Source of the DNA: Polycladospora coralii
GTDB lineage: Bacteria; Bacillota; Bacilli; Thermoactinomycetales; Thermoactinomycetaceae
Assembly: GCF_014773435.2 (NCBI RefSeq)
Contig: NZ_JACXAG020000008.1
Span: 60,035 to 124,034, forward strand
DNA: 64,000 nt
Direction of reading: 5' to 3'
The notes beneath the pieces were generated by a model. The model saw only the letters and a list, made by a program, of their open reading frames with translations. It did not search any database and was not told the origin of the DNA. Numbering within the stretch: position 1 is the first letter of the stretch; every line of letters starts with the position of its first letter. The position numbers were made by a program, and so were the translations under genes. Of the stretch, positions 26,887 through 34,977 are shown piece after piece.

Positions 26887-26946
26887 TTCACAAGCAACTA
26901 CCTTTATTTTAGCAAAAAAAGCTTGGACTTGCGAGAATGACAACTC
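26887..26946 (-). repeat. Promoter-like dispersed repeat, copy A
   Basis: About 60 bases match 34840-34901 at roughly 80 percent: TTCACAAGCAACTA, then TAGCAAAAAA, then ACTT-CGAGA and AACTC on the plus strand. On the minus strand both copies carry an extended -10 (TTTGCTAAAAT here) with TAGTTGCTTGTGAA downstream, and both precede a minus-strand gene. Confidence 0.6.
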
Positions 26947-27041
26947 ACGAGTAAGCGAGCACAAATGCAATCAAATTTTATCATATTTTATGTGAATCAG
27001 CGAGCGTAACTTATCATTTAATCCGGATTGCGATTTGATTG

Positions 27042-28487
27042 CTAAATAAGTTGCGTACGCCTATCCTCTTCTTTAAGTGCTATCCGCACTGCTCGCTTTA
27101 GTGCAAACGCCTTGTCCATCGATTCTTTGTATTCCATTGCTGGATTGGAATCAGCGATGATCCCTCCCCCTACGTTTAAATATACATAACCCTCACGGTA
27201 GATGATCGTCCGTATAACCATGCTTAAGTCAAAGTTACCCCGCACATCAAAGTAGCCCAATCCACCTGCATAAACGCCTCTCTTTACATTTTCTTGCTCA
27301 AAAATGATTTCCATGGCTCTTTTTTTAGGGGCACCTGTCATTGATCCACCTGGAAATGTTGCTTTTACAATCTCCATTGCTTTTACATGATTCCCGATTT
27401 CACCTTCAACTACTGATACCAGCTGATGTACAGTAGCATAAGATTCGACGTTTAAAAGCTTACTCACCAAAATACTTCCTGGAAGACATACACGCCCCAA
27501 ATCATTTCTTACTAAATCTACAATCATGACATTCTCAGCTTGATCTTTTTCACTCATTTTCAACTCTTCTTTTAGTTTCCTATCTTGATATTCATCTTTT
27601 CCTCGTGGACGAGTCCCTTTTATTGGACGACTTTCAACCTTTTTGTCTATACCAGCCTTCAAAAATCGTTCGGGTGAAGAAGACAAAATAGAGAAGTGAT
27701 CTAAATGTATAAATGCAGAGAACGGTGCTGGATTTATGTTTCGTAAAATCTGATACATTACAAATGCATCAGATTGAGCCTTTGCCTCAATTTGATGTGT
27801 GAAGCAAGCTTGATAAATGTCTCCTTGCGCAATCCACTCCTGAATTTGAACGACCTTTTCCATGTAATCTTTAAAATTCTCTTGATGAACATAATGGATA
27901 TCTGGTAAAGAATCCGCTGATGAAGCAAATGGTTGCTTGGGTTTATACTGCTCCATTACACATCTTAATTTTTCTATCCATGTCTCTAGCTGGCATTCAA
28001 TATCAGAAATTTCTTGATCTCTCATCACAATTTGTGTGATATATCCTTTACCAAGTTCTTGATTATAGATAAGTACGCGATCAACAAACATTAATAAAGC
28101 ATCAGGTGTATCAGATGGGTTCGTCTCATGTACCGGTGTATGATGAACATGTTGCCCCATTTCATAACCGAGATAACCAACTAATCCCCCGATAAAAGGA
28201 AGTTCTTCCTGATCAGGTGTTAGTGCATATGAATCAAGGATGGATTGTATTTCATGGAAAGGATCTGATTGCTTTTCATGAACACCGGTATGATCAATCC
28301 ATTCAATTGATTTCCCCTTGATACGTAAAACAAAAGATGGATCTCCTCCCATCATCGAATAGCCACTTAATCCAGGGACAGTATGGTTCCCATCTAACCA
28401 GAATGCATATTTTTTTTCTTGATATAGTTGTTCAAAAATCCACTCCATATGGATGGGGAAAGCAAGTTCTTTTACGATTAATTTCAT
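27042..28487 (-). CDS. pabB: Aminodeoxychorismate synthase component I
   Basis: Chorismate-binding enzyme fold with an N-terminal Anth_synt_I_N domain and catalytic C-terminal domain. PIKGTRPRG carries the lysine typical of PabB (anthranilate synthase has PIAGT), and DLVRNDLGRV, ATFPGGSMTGAPKKRAMEII and GVYAGGLGYFD complete the active site. It makes aminodeoxychorismate for folate, using ammonia from a glutaminase (PabA). Neither pabA nor pabC is adjacent, unlike in B. subtilis. Three ATGs overlap; 28487 has the best spacing to AGAGG. About 481 aa. Confidence 0.92.
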   Translation of the reverse strand: MKLIVKELAFPIHMEWIFEQLYQEKKYAFWLDGNHTVPGLSGYSMMGGDPSFVLRIKGKSIEWIDHTGVHEKQSDPFHEIQSILDSYALTPDQEELPFIGGLVGYLGYEMGQHVHHTPVHETNPSDTPDALLMFVDRVLIYNQELGKGYITQIVMRDQEISDIECQLETWIEKLRCVMEQYKPKQPFASSADSLPDIHYVHQENFKDYMEKVVQIQEWIAQGDIYQACFTHQIEAKAQSDAFVMYQILRNINPAPFSAFIHLDHFSILSSSPERFLKAGIDKKVESRPIKGTRPRGKDEYQDRKLKEELKMSEKDQAENVMIVDLVRNDLGRVCLPGSILVSKLLNVESYATVHQLVSVVEGEIGNHVKAMEIVKATFPGGSMTGAPKKRAMEIIFEQENVKRGVYAGGLGYFDVRGNFDLSMVIRTIIYREGYVYLNVGGGIIADSNPAMEYKESMDKAFALKRAVRIALKEEDRRTQLI

Positions 28488-28653
28488 CATCATTACCTCT
28501 AAATTAAATTTAAAATCAACAAAAAACGATCAAGCGCGTCGATTTGCGTTATTTTTCCATTTGAGCGTCGTGTATTTTGGACAATCAACACCACTGAAAA
28601 ACGATTCGATTATTTTGTGCTTAAGTTGCTCATAATGATATGGAGGTGATTAT

Positions 28654-28857
28654 ATGTATACTGGACGCAACTTAGATGAATTAAGTATGGTTCCCTTATC
28701 TGGATGGGATCTTGAGGAATTATCTTATCATCACTATATGATGGCTCAAATGTCTCCACTTATGAATCAGCAAGGTGTAAGTTTACATCAAGACCTGATT
28801 CATGAGATTGAGGGACGAAAACATCAATATCAGCATCATCCCTCAGACCTTTCTTAG
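28654..28857 (+). CDS. Small hypothetical protein
   Basis: A 67-aa soluble, acidic and His/Gln-rich product (MYTGRNLDELSMVPLSGWDL, then HQYQHHPSDLS at the end). The ribosome site TGGAGGTGA precedes the ATG at ideal spacing, so translation is very likely. Similar small cytosolic proteins of unknown role occur in Bacillus and Geobacillus as far as I recall. No membrane segment or cysteine. A hairpin follows. Confidence 0.7.
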   Translation: MYTGRNLDELSMVPLSGWDLEELSYHHYMMAQMSPLMNQQGVSLHQDLIHEIEGRKHQYQHHPSDLS

Positions 28858-28885
28858 ATTAACAGAAAAGGATGTAGAAAGAAAA

Positions 28886-28935
28886 CTGGAAGCATGTGTG
28901 TCGATTTTTTACCCCTTCGACCTTACTGCTTCCAG
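28886..28935. terminator. Hairpin between two convergent genes
   Basis: CTGGAAGCA (28886-28894) pairs with TGCTTCCAG (28927-28935); an inner GTCGA/TCGAC helix is possible. It lies between the convergent small gene and the VanW gene and probably ends both transcripts. Confidence 0.65.
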
Positions 28936-28940
28936 ATCAT

Positions 28941-30782
28941 TTATTCTTCAGTTTTAACTGATTTTTGCTGAGAGAAGGTTTTTTTGCTTTCGGTCTCTCC
29001 TGCATTTTTTTGCTGTTTTTTTGCACCTGGTACGGTGTACATGTATATTGTGATTGCATTATTCTCTAATTTCACTTTTATCATAATCGGTTTATCCATA
29101 TTGTTTTTAAAGCGATAATCTGGTCCTCCCCATGAAACTGTTGCATCACGACCAGGTGGAACATACGGAACAGCTGCACTGTGAGAAAATCTTCTCACTG
29201 TCTTTATACCAGCTCGATCCACCGCATTATATAAGGTAGTAGAAACTTGGCAAATACCACCGCCTAAACCTTCTGCTGGCTCTCCTCTGATGATAATACC
29301 TGCAGATTTATATCCACGTGCAGCTGTTCTTTCACCTACTACCTCGTTGAAAGAAAATTTTTCACCCGGCATGAGGATTAACTGATTAATACGCTCTGAT
29401 GCTAAACGAATATTATGTGTGCGATTTTTCTTTGAACCACTAAATGTCGTTTTATATTTTCCTATTAATGCTTCATCTACTCTTTCTAAATCAGACGAAC
29501 GCACATCGGGTTCAATGTTAATGATAGGAATTTCACGAGGTTGGTTAATCAGCGACGGAATATCAGTCAGCAATTTCTCTACCTCATCCACATCTACAAC
29601 ACGCCCTATTTCTTCATTTTCTATCGTCTGGCCTAATTTCTCTACATCTGCATTTTTAACCGGTTTATCAATTTTCGCTTTTACTTCATCAAGCCAAGCA
29701 CGCATTTTTTCCTGATCTAATTGATGTGGGTGATCTTTTTGATATCCAATCTGGCTTAAATCTAGCTCAAATGATTGATCTTCAAACGTGAATTGCAGTT
29801 TTGGTATCTCTTCTTTAACCTCAACTTTCTGCTCACTAGCTCCTACTTCTGATAATTCTCCATTGCCCCATGCATATATGCCACCACCAATTACTGACAC
29901 AAATAGAACAAGAGATGCAACTCCACCAACTAACATTTTTTTTCGTTTTGCGTGTGGATTACTCGTCGTTGCAGGTCGTTTAGACATCTGGTCTTGATGT
30001 TGTACTTTTTGTATACCTTTATCCTCAGATTCAACCTCAAATGTAAATGGTGTCTCTTTTTTTTTTTTTGCGATATTTGTATAATCTTCAAGATCTGATA
30101 AATCCCATTTTCGTGTTATTTCTTTATTTTCATCCCTTACATTCGTCTCAGCGACTGGTTCTGTAACTTCTTCTTTGGTATTCGTCTCAACGACTGGTTC
30201 TGTAGCTTCTTCTTTGATATTCGTCTCAGCTACTGGTTCTGTAACTTCTTCTTTGGTATTCGTCTCAGCTACTGGTTCTGTAGCTTCTTCTTTGATATTC
30301 GTCTCAGCGACTGGTTCTGTAGCTTCTTCTTTAGTATTCGTCTCAGCGACTGGTTCTGTAACTTCTTCTTTAGTATTCGTCTCAGCTACTGGTTCTGTAG
30401 CTTCTTCTTTAGTATTCGTCTCAGCTACTGGTTCTGTAGCTTCTTCTTTGGTATTCGTCTCAGCGACTGGTTCTGTAGCTTCTTCTTTGGTATTCGTCTC
30501 AGCGACTGGTTCTGTAGCTTCTTCTTTGGTATTCGTCTCAGCTACTGGTTCTGTAGCTTCTTCATTGATATTTGACTTTTGCTCTCTTACAAATTTTTCT
30601 TTTCCATCATTATCTTGACTCTTTTTTAATTCAGAACCAGGCGACGAGTCGGAAATTATATTTTTTTCAGCAGATTCTTGTTCGGTTAAAGATCCTATTT
30701 CTTCAGATTTTTCTCCTTGATCGTTCTTAGTGTCCCAAGCTTTTTGAGGCATATTTTCTTCATTATTATGCTCTTTATCCAA
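28941..30782 (-). CDS. VanW-family membrane protein with 11 tandem 13-residue repeats
   Basis: From TTG 30782 (AAGAGGGGG upstream): an acidic N-terminus; 11 repeats of consensus NTKEEATEPVAET (about residues 72-214); a basic stretch (HAKRKK); one membrane helix (about 285-305, MLVGGVASLVLFVSVIGGGI); a PG_binding_4-like domain; and a VanW domain (LILMPGEKFSFNEVVGERTA, GLGGGICQVSTTLYNAVDRA, VSWGGPDYRFKNN). VanW/YoaR proteins are envelope proteins of unclear function. The positive residues before the helix imply that the repeats lie in the cytoplasm and VanW outside. The B-type variants at single positions (V for A, I for T) show recent copy exchange. Confidence 0.87.
   Translation of the reverse strand: MDKEHNNEENMPQKAWDTKNDQGEKSEEIGSLTEQESAEKNIISDSSPGSELKKSQDNDGKEKFVREQKSNINEEATEPVAETNTKEEATEPVAETNTKEEATEPVAETNTKEEATEPVAETNTKEEATEPVAETNTKEEVTEPVAETNTKEEATEPVAETNIKEEATEPVAETNTKEEVTEPVAETNIKEEATEPVVETNTKEEVTEPVAETNVRDENKEITRKWDLSDLEDYTNIAKKKKETPFTFEVESEDKGIQKVQHQDQMSKRPATTSNPHAKRKKMLVGGVASLVLFVSVIGGGIYAWGNGELSEVGASEQKVEVKEEIPKLQFTFEDQSFELDLSQIGYQKDHPHQLDQEKMRAWLDEVKAKIDKPVKNADVEKLGQTIENEEIGRVVDVDEVEKLLTDIPSLINQPREIPIINIEPDVRSSDLERVDEALIGKYKTTFSGSKKNRTHNIRLASERINQLILMPGEKFSFNEVVGERTAARGYKSAGIIIRGEPAEGLGGGICQVSTTLYNAVDRAGIKTVRRFSHSAAVPYVPPGRDATVSWGGPDYRFKNNMDKPIMIKVKLENNAITIYMYTVPGAKKQQKNAGETESKKTFSQQKSVKTEE
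30141..30569 (-). repeat. 39-bp tandem repeat, 11 copies
   Basis: Eleven exact-length 39-bp units begin at 30141 and every 39 bases to 30531, coding the E/T/P-rich repeat of the VanW protein. Units differ by only a few bases, mostly GCG/GCT and ACT/ATA swaps. The opposite strand is also open, a by-product of composition. Such arrays change copy number easily. Confidence 0.95.
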
Positions 30783-30871
30783 TAGAATCCCCCTCTTCCT
30801 TTCTCTATGAATCAAAACCTATATATGTAACAACCATCAACTACAAAGTAAGGATTAAGCTAGAAATGCAA

Positions 30872-31966
30872 CTACACACCTAGCTCAACCAATTGACTTA
30901 CTTTTTTATACACAGTCGGTAAAGCCAAGTCCTCAATGCTATCGATATCAATCCATTTTAAGTTAGGATCATTAAGTACTGGCAGTTTATTGACGTATAC
31001 TTGCATGATTACGCCATCCCATCTGCGATGTGTAAAGATATGATTTAATGTTCCACACATTTTCATATGCTGAAAGGCTATCCCTTGCTCCTCACAAAAT
31101 GCATTCACCACGTATTGGGGTGTTATTGTTTTTGAATAGGTAAGGGTTGGAAATCCCCACATTCCAGCGAGCAGACCCTTCGTTGGTCTTTTTTCCATTA
31201 GAACTTGTCCCTTGTATTCAATCCAAGTAAATACTGTGCGTACAAGCTTCACCTTTTTTGCTTTTTGTTTAACTGGCAACTTTAGAACGAGATCTTGATC
31301 AAAAGCTTCACATTGATGGTGTAGTGGACACGCGAGACATTGTGGAGATTTCGGTGTGCAAATCATCGCTCCCAGCTCCATTAAAGCTTGGTTAAAGTCA
31401 CCAGGCCGATCATCCGGAATCAATTTCATTGCGACTTTCTCCATCAAACGACGCGTAGCAGGTCTTGCTATATCATCATGAAGAGCAAATAATCTAGAAA
31501 AAACTCTCATTACATTACCATCAACTGCAGGTGCTTTTAGATTATAAGCAATGCTTAAAATCGCTCCAGCTGTATAAGGTCCGACTCCTCTTAACGTAGA
31601 GATATCATCCGGGTGTTGCGGAACTTGTCCATCATATTTTGCTGTAACTTCTTTGGCTGCACCATGTAAGTTACGGGCACGAGAATAATACCCTAGCCCT
31701 TCCCAAGCTTTTATGACACTCTCTTCATCTGCATGCGCTAGCGTTTGTATCGTTGGGAACTTTTCCATAAAACGCTCGTAGTAAGGGATGACGGTATCCA
31801 CACGCGTTTGTTGCAACATAATCTCAGACACCCAAATATGATAAGGATCTTTTGTGTTTCTCCATGGTAAATCTCGATGGTTTTGATCATACCATCCCAG
31901 AAGTTGTTTACAAATTTGATCTGATAAGTTCTTTTCCACTTTCCATTCGACTTCCATTATTGCCAT
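30872..31966 (-). CDS. mutY: A/G-specific adenine glycosylase
   Basis: Removes adenine mispaired with 8-oxoguanine. The HhH-GPD domain has helix-hairpin-helix LRGVGPYTAGAILSIAY with the catalytic aspartate in VDGNVMRVFSR, and the 4Fe-4S loop C-x6-C-x2-C-x5-C (CTPKSPQCLACPLHHQC). A C-terminal Nudix-like domain (GLLAGMWGFPT, NHIFTHRRWDG) recognises 8-oxoG. Catalytic Glu in SEIMLQQTRVDTV. Start ATG 31966 has CAGGAG upstream. yfhP lies close by on the other strand, as in B. subtilis where mutY is yfhQ. Confidence 0.97.
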   Translation of the reverse strand: MAIMEVEWKVEKNLSDQICKQLLGWYDQNHRDLPWRNTKDPYHIWVSEIMLQQTRVDTVIPYYERFMEKFPTIQTLAHADEESVIKAWEGLGYYSRARNLHGAAKEVTAKYDGQVPQHPDDISTLRGVGPYTAGAILSIAYNLKAPAVDGNVMRVFSRLFALHDDIARPATRRLMEKVAMKLIPDDRPGDFNQALMELGAMICTPKSPQCLACPLHHQCEAFDQDLVLKLPVKQKAKKVKLVRTVFTWIEYKGQVLMEKRPTKGLLAGMWGFPTLTYSKTITPQYVVNAFCEEQGIAFQHMKMCGTLNHIFTHRRWDGVIMQVYVNKLPVLNDPNLKWIDIDSIEDLALPTVYKKVSQLVELGV

Positions 31967-32215
31967 ACGACTACTCCTGTTCACTTACCACTTCATCATG
32001 GTCTTCCAGATAGATGCAGGTGTGTCAATTTGCATGGTTTTCCCATTTTACACGACTGACCTAGATGCTTATTCTTACAATGTATAATTTTATCATACAA
32101 GAAAAACAAGTCCATCTGGTAGCTCAAAAAAAAAATATTTTACGAACAGCCACTCGCTCCCTTTTCTGATAAAATAAAGCGCATAACCAATCCGTTTTGG
32201 TTAATCGACACGCCT

Positions 32216-32503
32216 CTATGTTCGTATGTTTTCGAAGACCCATGCATTTATCTTTTTCACATTAAACTTTGAGTTCTTCAATAACGGATCGTTTAATCTA
32301 GCCACTCTTAATGCTTCACACTCACCTTTGTCGAGCATTTTTATGGATTCTACTACTTTACCTTCTTGTTGAAGACTAACTAAAATTTCATACGCGCTAA
32401 TCTGGTAATTTTGGTGTACGACATTTTTGATCTCTGGTATCATTTCTATATACTGTGACCAGTATTTTGAATCAATTTGATACTCAACAAATAATGTAAA
32501 CAT
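32216..32503 (-). CDS. Hypothetical protein, possible dimeric alpha-beta barrel
   Basis: 95 aa starting at ATG 32503 behind GGAGGAATT. MFTLFVEYQIDSKYWSQYIE followed by a helix and strands resembles small ferredoxin-like alpha-beta barrel (NIPSNAP/monooxygenase-fold) proteins, but no signature residues confirm this. No signal or membrane segment. The start regions of this gene and yfhP (32581) face apart with 77 bases between, a shared divergent promoter region. Confidence 0.6.
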   Translation of the reverse strand: MFTLFVEYQIDSKYWSQYIEMIPEIKNVVHQNYQISAYEILVSLQQEGKVVESIKMLDKGECEALRVARLNDPLLKNSKFNVKKINAWVFENIRT

Positions 32504-32580
32504 GGAAATTCCTCCGTAACTTATGTTAACATTCCATTTTGCATACAATAGGATTGGATATATTGTGGGGAGGCTCTCTT

Positions 32581-33573
32581 ATGGATACAGGCACACATTT
32601 TGTTATGGGCGCTAGCCTCTTTGGTCTCGCTCATCTCGATCCTACTGTCATCTCAAATTCTGACACAACTCAAGCTGTACTTTTTGCTACTGTAGTGGGT
32701 TCACAGCTTCCTGATTTTGATACGATCTATCGATTATTCGGGAATACCATATACATAAAAAAACATCGTGGATTTAGCCATTCATTACCCATGACTTTGA
32801 TTTGGCCTACTCTCCTTACCCTTGCCTTACTATTCTTTTTTACCGATGCAAATCTCATCCACGTATGGCTGTGGTCTTGGATATCTGTTGTAATTCACGT
32901 TAGCATTGACTGCTTTAATACATATGGGACTCAAGCAGCTCGTCCTTTCTCTTCTAAGTGGATAGCATGGGATATTATTCATATTTTCGATCCATTTATC
33001 GCTACGATACTCATTTTGGGGTTGTCACTTTGGAATTTATTTCATCTTGATCCTGGTCTGCTTTTTTTATGTTTGTTTGCTATTATTTTACTATACATTA
33101 TACGCAAAGTCTGGATACACCATAAATTACTTAACTGGATTAAAAAAAAGCACCCCTACTCATTACGCTACAAAGTATCTCCTACTATTCGGGGACGTGT
33201 TTGGAATGTAATCGTAGAAGATGAAACAGTTGTTAAAGTGGGGGAAGTACGGGGTAAAAATCTATTATGGACTGGTCACGTTTCAAAGAAAGCCTTACAT
33301 CACCCTGCTACTTTGCATTCACAATCTGCTGAATCAATTGCCGCTTTCTTGTCATTTACGAGTTATGGTTATCCTCAAGTTCTTGAAATTGCACATGGCT
33401 ATGAAGTTCGCTGGTTGGACGTGCGTTACCACTACAAAAAGAACTTTCCTTTTATAGCCGTTGCTATACTTGATCGTGACTATCAATTGCAGTATGATTT
33501 CGTAGGCTGGATGAGTGATGAACAAAGACAAAAGAAGATCAAAAGCTATCTCACAGAAAACCATTTAGATTAA
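32581..33573 (+). CDS. yfhP: YfhP-like metal-dependent hydrolase (YdjM superfamily)
   Basis: Motif MDTGTHFVMG with metal-type His, SQLPDFDTIYR, KHRGFSHSLPM and HVSIDCFNTYG are the conserved metal-ligand motifs of the LexA-binding, membrane-bound hydrolase family (YdjM/YfhP). Four or five membrane helices occupy residues about 60-190; a soluble C-terminal domain of about 140 residues follows. Start ATG 32581 after GGGGAGG. B. subtilis YfhP has been described as a repressor of yfhQ/mutY-region genes but the biochemical role is not settled. Near mutY as in that species. Confidence 0.9.
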   Translation: MDTGTHFVMGASLFGLAHLDPTVISNSDTTQAVLFATVVGSQLPDFDTIYRLFGNTIYIKKHRGFSHSLPMTLIWPTLLTLALLFFFTDANLIHVWLWSWISVVIHVSIDCFNTYGTQAARPFSSKWIAWDIIHIFDPFIATILILGLSLWNLFHLDPGLLFLCLFAIILLYIIRKVWIHHKLLNWIKKKHPYSLRYKVSPTIRGRVWNVIVEDETVVKVGEVRGKNLLWTGHVSKKALHHPATLHSQSAESIAAFLSFTSYGYPQVLEIAHGYEVRWLDVRYHYKKNFPFIAVAILDRDYQLQYDFVGWMSDEQRQKKIKSYLTENHLD

Positions 33574-33587
33574 GATCACTTATTTCA

Positions 33588-33617
33588 GCCAAGGCTGAAA
33601 TATTGGGGAATCCACTT
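33588..33617 (+). repeat. Partial copy R3 of the dispersed repeat
   Basis: TTTCAGCC-AA-GGCTGAAA (a perfect 8-bp hairpin) followed by ATTGGGGAATC. It aligns with the 5' part of R1 at 24 of 30 bases, all differences being transitions, but lacks the AATCAGGT stem-loop. It falls between yfhP and the mechanosensitive channel gene. Confidence 0.45.
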
Positions 33618-33659
33618 GTAGCACATAGCGATCAATCCGCATCAGGAGGTGTAACTCGT

Positions 33660-34559
33660 TTGTTCTTGAATATAGACCAAAACGAAAATATTATTGCTGT
33701 TGAAGAATTTGCCCAGGAAACGAAGTCACTGATGTCTCAAATTGTAGACGATCCATACAGTTTCATTGTATTTCCGATTATAGAACTAGCGATCATTCTA
33801 TTACTCACATTTCTAGCCTTGCGATATAGTGGTCTCATCATCGAAAGAGTTTTTAATGTAAGTAAGATGGAAAGTCGCAAAGCCAATACCTTACAAAAAT
33901 TAATGAAGTCCATTGCACGTTACGCCATATATTTTGTGGCTACACTAACCTTGCTCATGCAATTTGGTTTCGATCCCTTACCCGTGATTGCAGGTGCCGG
34001 TGTGTTCGGTTTAGCAATTGGTTTCGGTGCTCAAAACTTAGTTCGTGATATTATTTCTGGTTTTTTCATGATTTTTGAACGTCAACTTGAAGTTGGCGAT
34101 TTCGTTGAAATTAATGGACAAATTAGTGGTACTGTGGAAGAAGTGGGATTACGCATTACCAAAATACGAGAATACAATCAGCGCTTACACTATATCGCAA
34201 ATGGGAAAATCAGCCAAGTAACAAACTACAATCGTGAGCAGATGAGACCTATCGTCGCGATAACCGTTCCTTTTGAACAAGATATGGATCTCGTTGGCGA
34301 AGCTTTAGAGGAAATATGCCAAAGTGTTGCGAAAAAATATGCTCCTTTCCTTATTCAAAATCCAGAAGTACTTGGTATTACCAATGTAAATCAGGATGGC
34401 GTTCAGTTCACAATCACCGCAGTCAGCCAACCTGAAGAGTTTTGGTCAATTGAACGCGCTATCAGACTGGAAGCTATTTCAGTTCTACAGAAACGAGATA
34501 TAGACATTGCATATCCACGTCGTGTTTTATTTAATCATAGCCTAACTTCATCACCGTAA
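33660..34559 (+). CDS. Small-conductance mechanosensitive channel (MscS family)
   Basis: Three membrane helices in the first 120 residues, with the pore-lining TM3 motif VIAGAGVFGLAIGFGAQNLV and the junction RDIISGFFMIFERQLEVGDF, then the cytoplasmic beta domain (VEINGQISGTVEEVGLRITK) and alpha-beta domain. It opens under membrane tension to release osmolytes. TTG 33660 is chosen because AGGAGGTG lies eight bases before; the ATG-like reading from 33603 starts inside repeat R3 and has no site. About 299 aa. Bordered downstream by a strong terminator. Confidence 0.92.
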   Translation: MFLNIDQNENIIAVEEFAQETKSLMSQIVDDPYSFIVFPIIELAIILLLTFLALRYSGLIIERVFNVSKMESRKANTLQKLMKSIARYAIYFVATLTLLMQFGFDPLPVIAGAGVFGLAIGFGAQNLVRDIISGFFMIFERQLEVGDFVEINGQISGTVEEVGLRITKIREYNQRLHYIANGKISQVTNYNREQMRPIVAITVPFEQDMDLVGEALEEICQSVAKKYAPFLIQNPEVLGITNVNQDGVQFTITAVSQPEEFWSIERAIRLEAISVLQKRDIDIAYPRRVLFNHSLTSSP

Positions 34560-34579
34560 AATGTTGCTACTCGATAATA

Positions 34580-34624
34580 AAAAGAACGAGACGCTGAAGC
34601 GGATATCAGCATCTCGTTCTTTTT
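34580..34624. terminator. Bidirectional terminator
   Basis: AAAAGAACGAGACGCTGA pairs with TCAGCATCTCGTTCTTTT around an 8-base loop, with A and T runs on either side. It serves the channel gene and the convergent small membrane-protein gene. Confidence 0.9.
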
Positions 34625-34631
34625 ATTATAT

Positions 34632-34781
34632 CTATACAATCACACGTGTTATCGTTGCCGCTACAGCAACAACGATAACGCTAATTCCGATCCAAAGCGC
34701 TGTATTTTTCAAATCTCGCTCCAAAACGCCTACCGCATCAACACTCGCAACTCGTTTTTCCTTTTTTCTTTTCCTCGCCAC
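34632..34781 (-). CDS. 49-aa single-span membrane protein
   Basis: GTG 34781 is preceded by GAGGAGG. The product has a strongly basic N-terminus (MARKRKKEKRVASVDAVGVL) and one C-terminal membrane helix (LWIGISVIVVAVAATITRVI). The frame extends upstream to 34850 but without a ribosome site. Its upstream region carries copy B of the promoter-like repeat. The family is not known to me. A tail-anchored arrangement, with basic part in the cytoplasm, is likely. Confidence 0.65.
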   Translation of the reverse strand: MARKRKKEKRVASVDAVGVLERDLKNTALWIGISVIVVAVAATITRVIV

Positions 34782-34839
34782 TTCAATCCTCCTCAAAGAC
34801 ACCGATTTAAAAAAAGTACGCTGACTGAACCCACAATCG

Positions 34840-34901
34840 TTCACAAGCAACTAGCTATATTCTAGCAAAAAATGATTGCACTTACGAGAGCGTTATAACT
34901 C
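34840..34901 (-). repeat. Promoter-like dispersed repeat, copy B
   Basis: Partner of 26887-26946. On the minus strand it carries TTTGCTAGAAT as an extended -10, then TAGTTGCTTGTGAA. Conservation spans roughly 60 bases including both sides of the -10, more than two unrelated promoters would share. Confidence 0.6.
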
Positions 34902-34977
34902 CCTCCCTCACGCCTATATGGGTACAATTACATCAAGCCACAATCTGTTATCATCATGCATCTTGAATATTACGTTC

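Noticed and set aside
30175..30618. 147-codon plus-strand frame across the VanW repeats (VFVSATGSVASSL repeats)
   Set aside because: It is the shadow of the 39-bp repeat on the other strand, without a ribosome site; the minus-strand protein has the recognisable domains.
34561..34824. 87-codon plus-strand frame over the small membrane-protein gene
   Set aside because: It starts within two bases of the MscS stop, runs through a strong terminator and opposes a better minus-strand frame with GAGGAGG.
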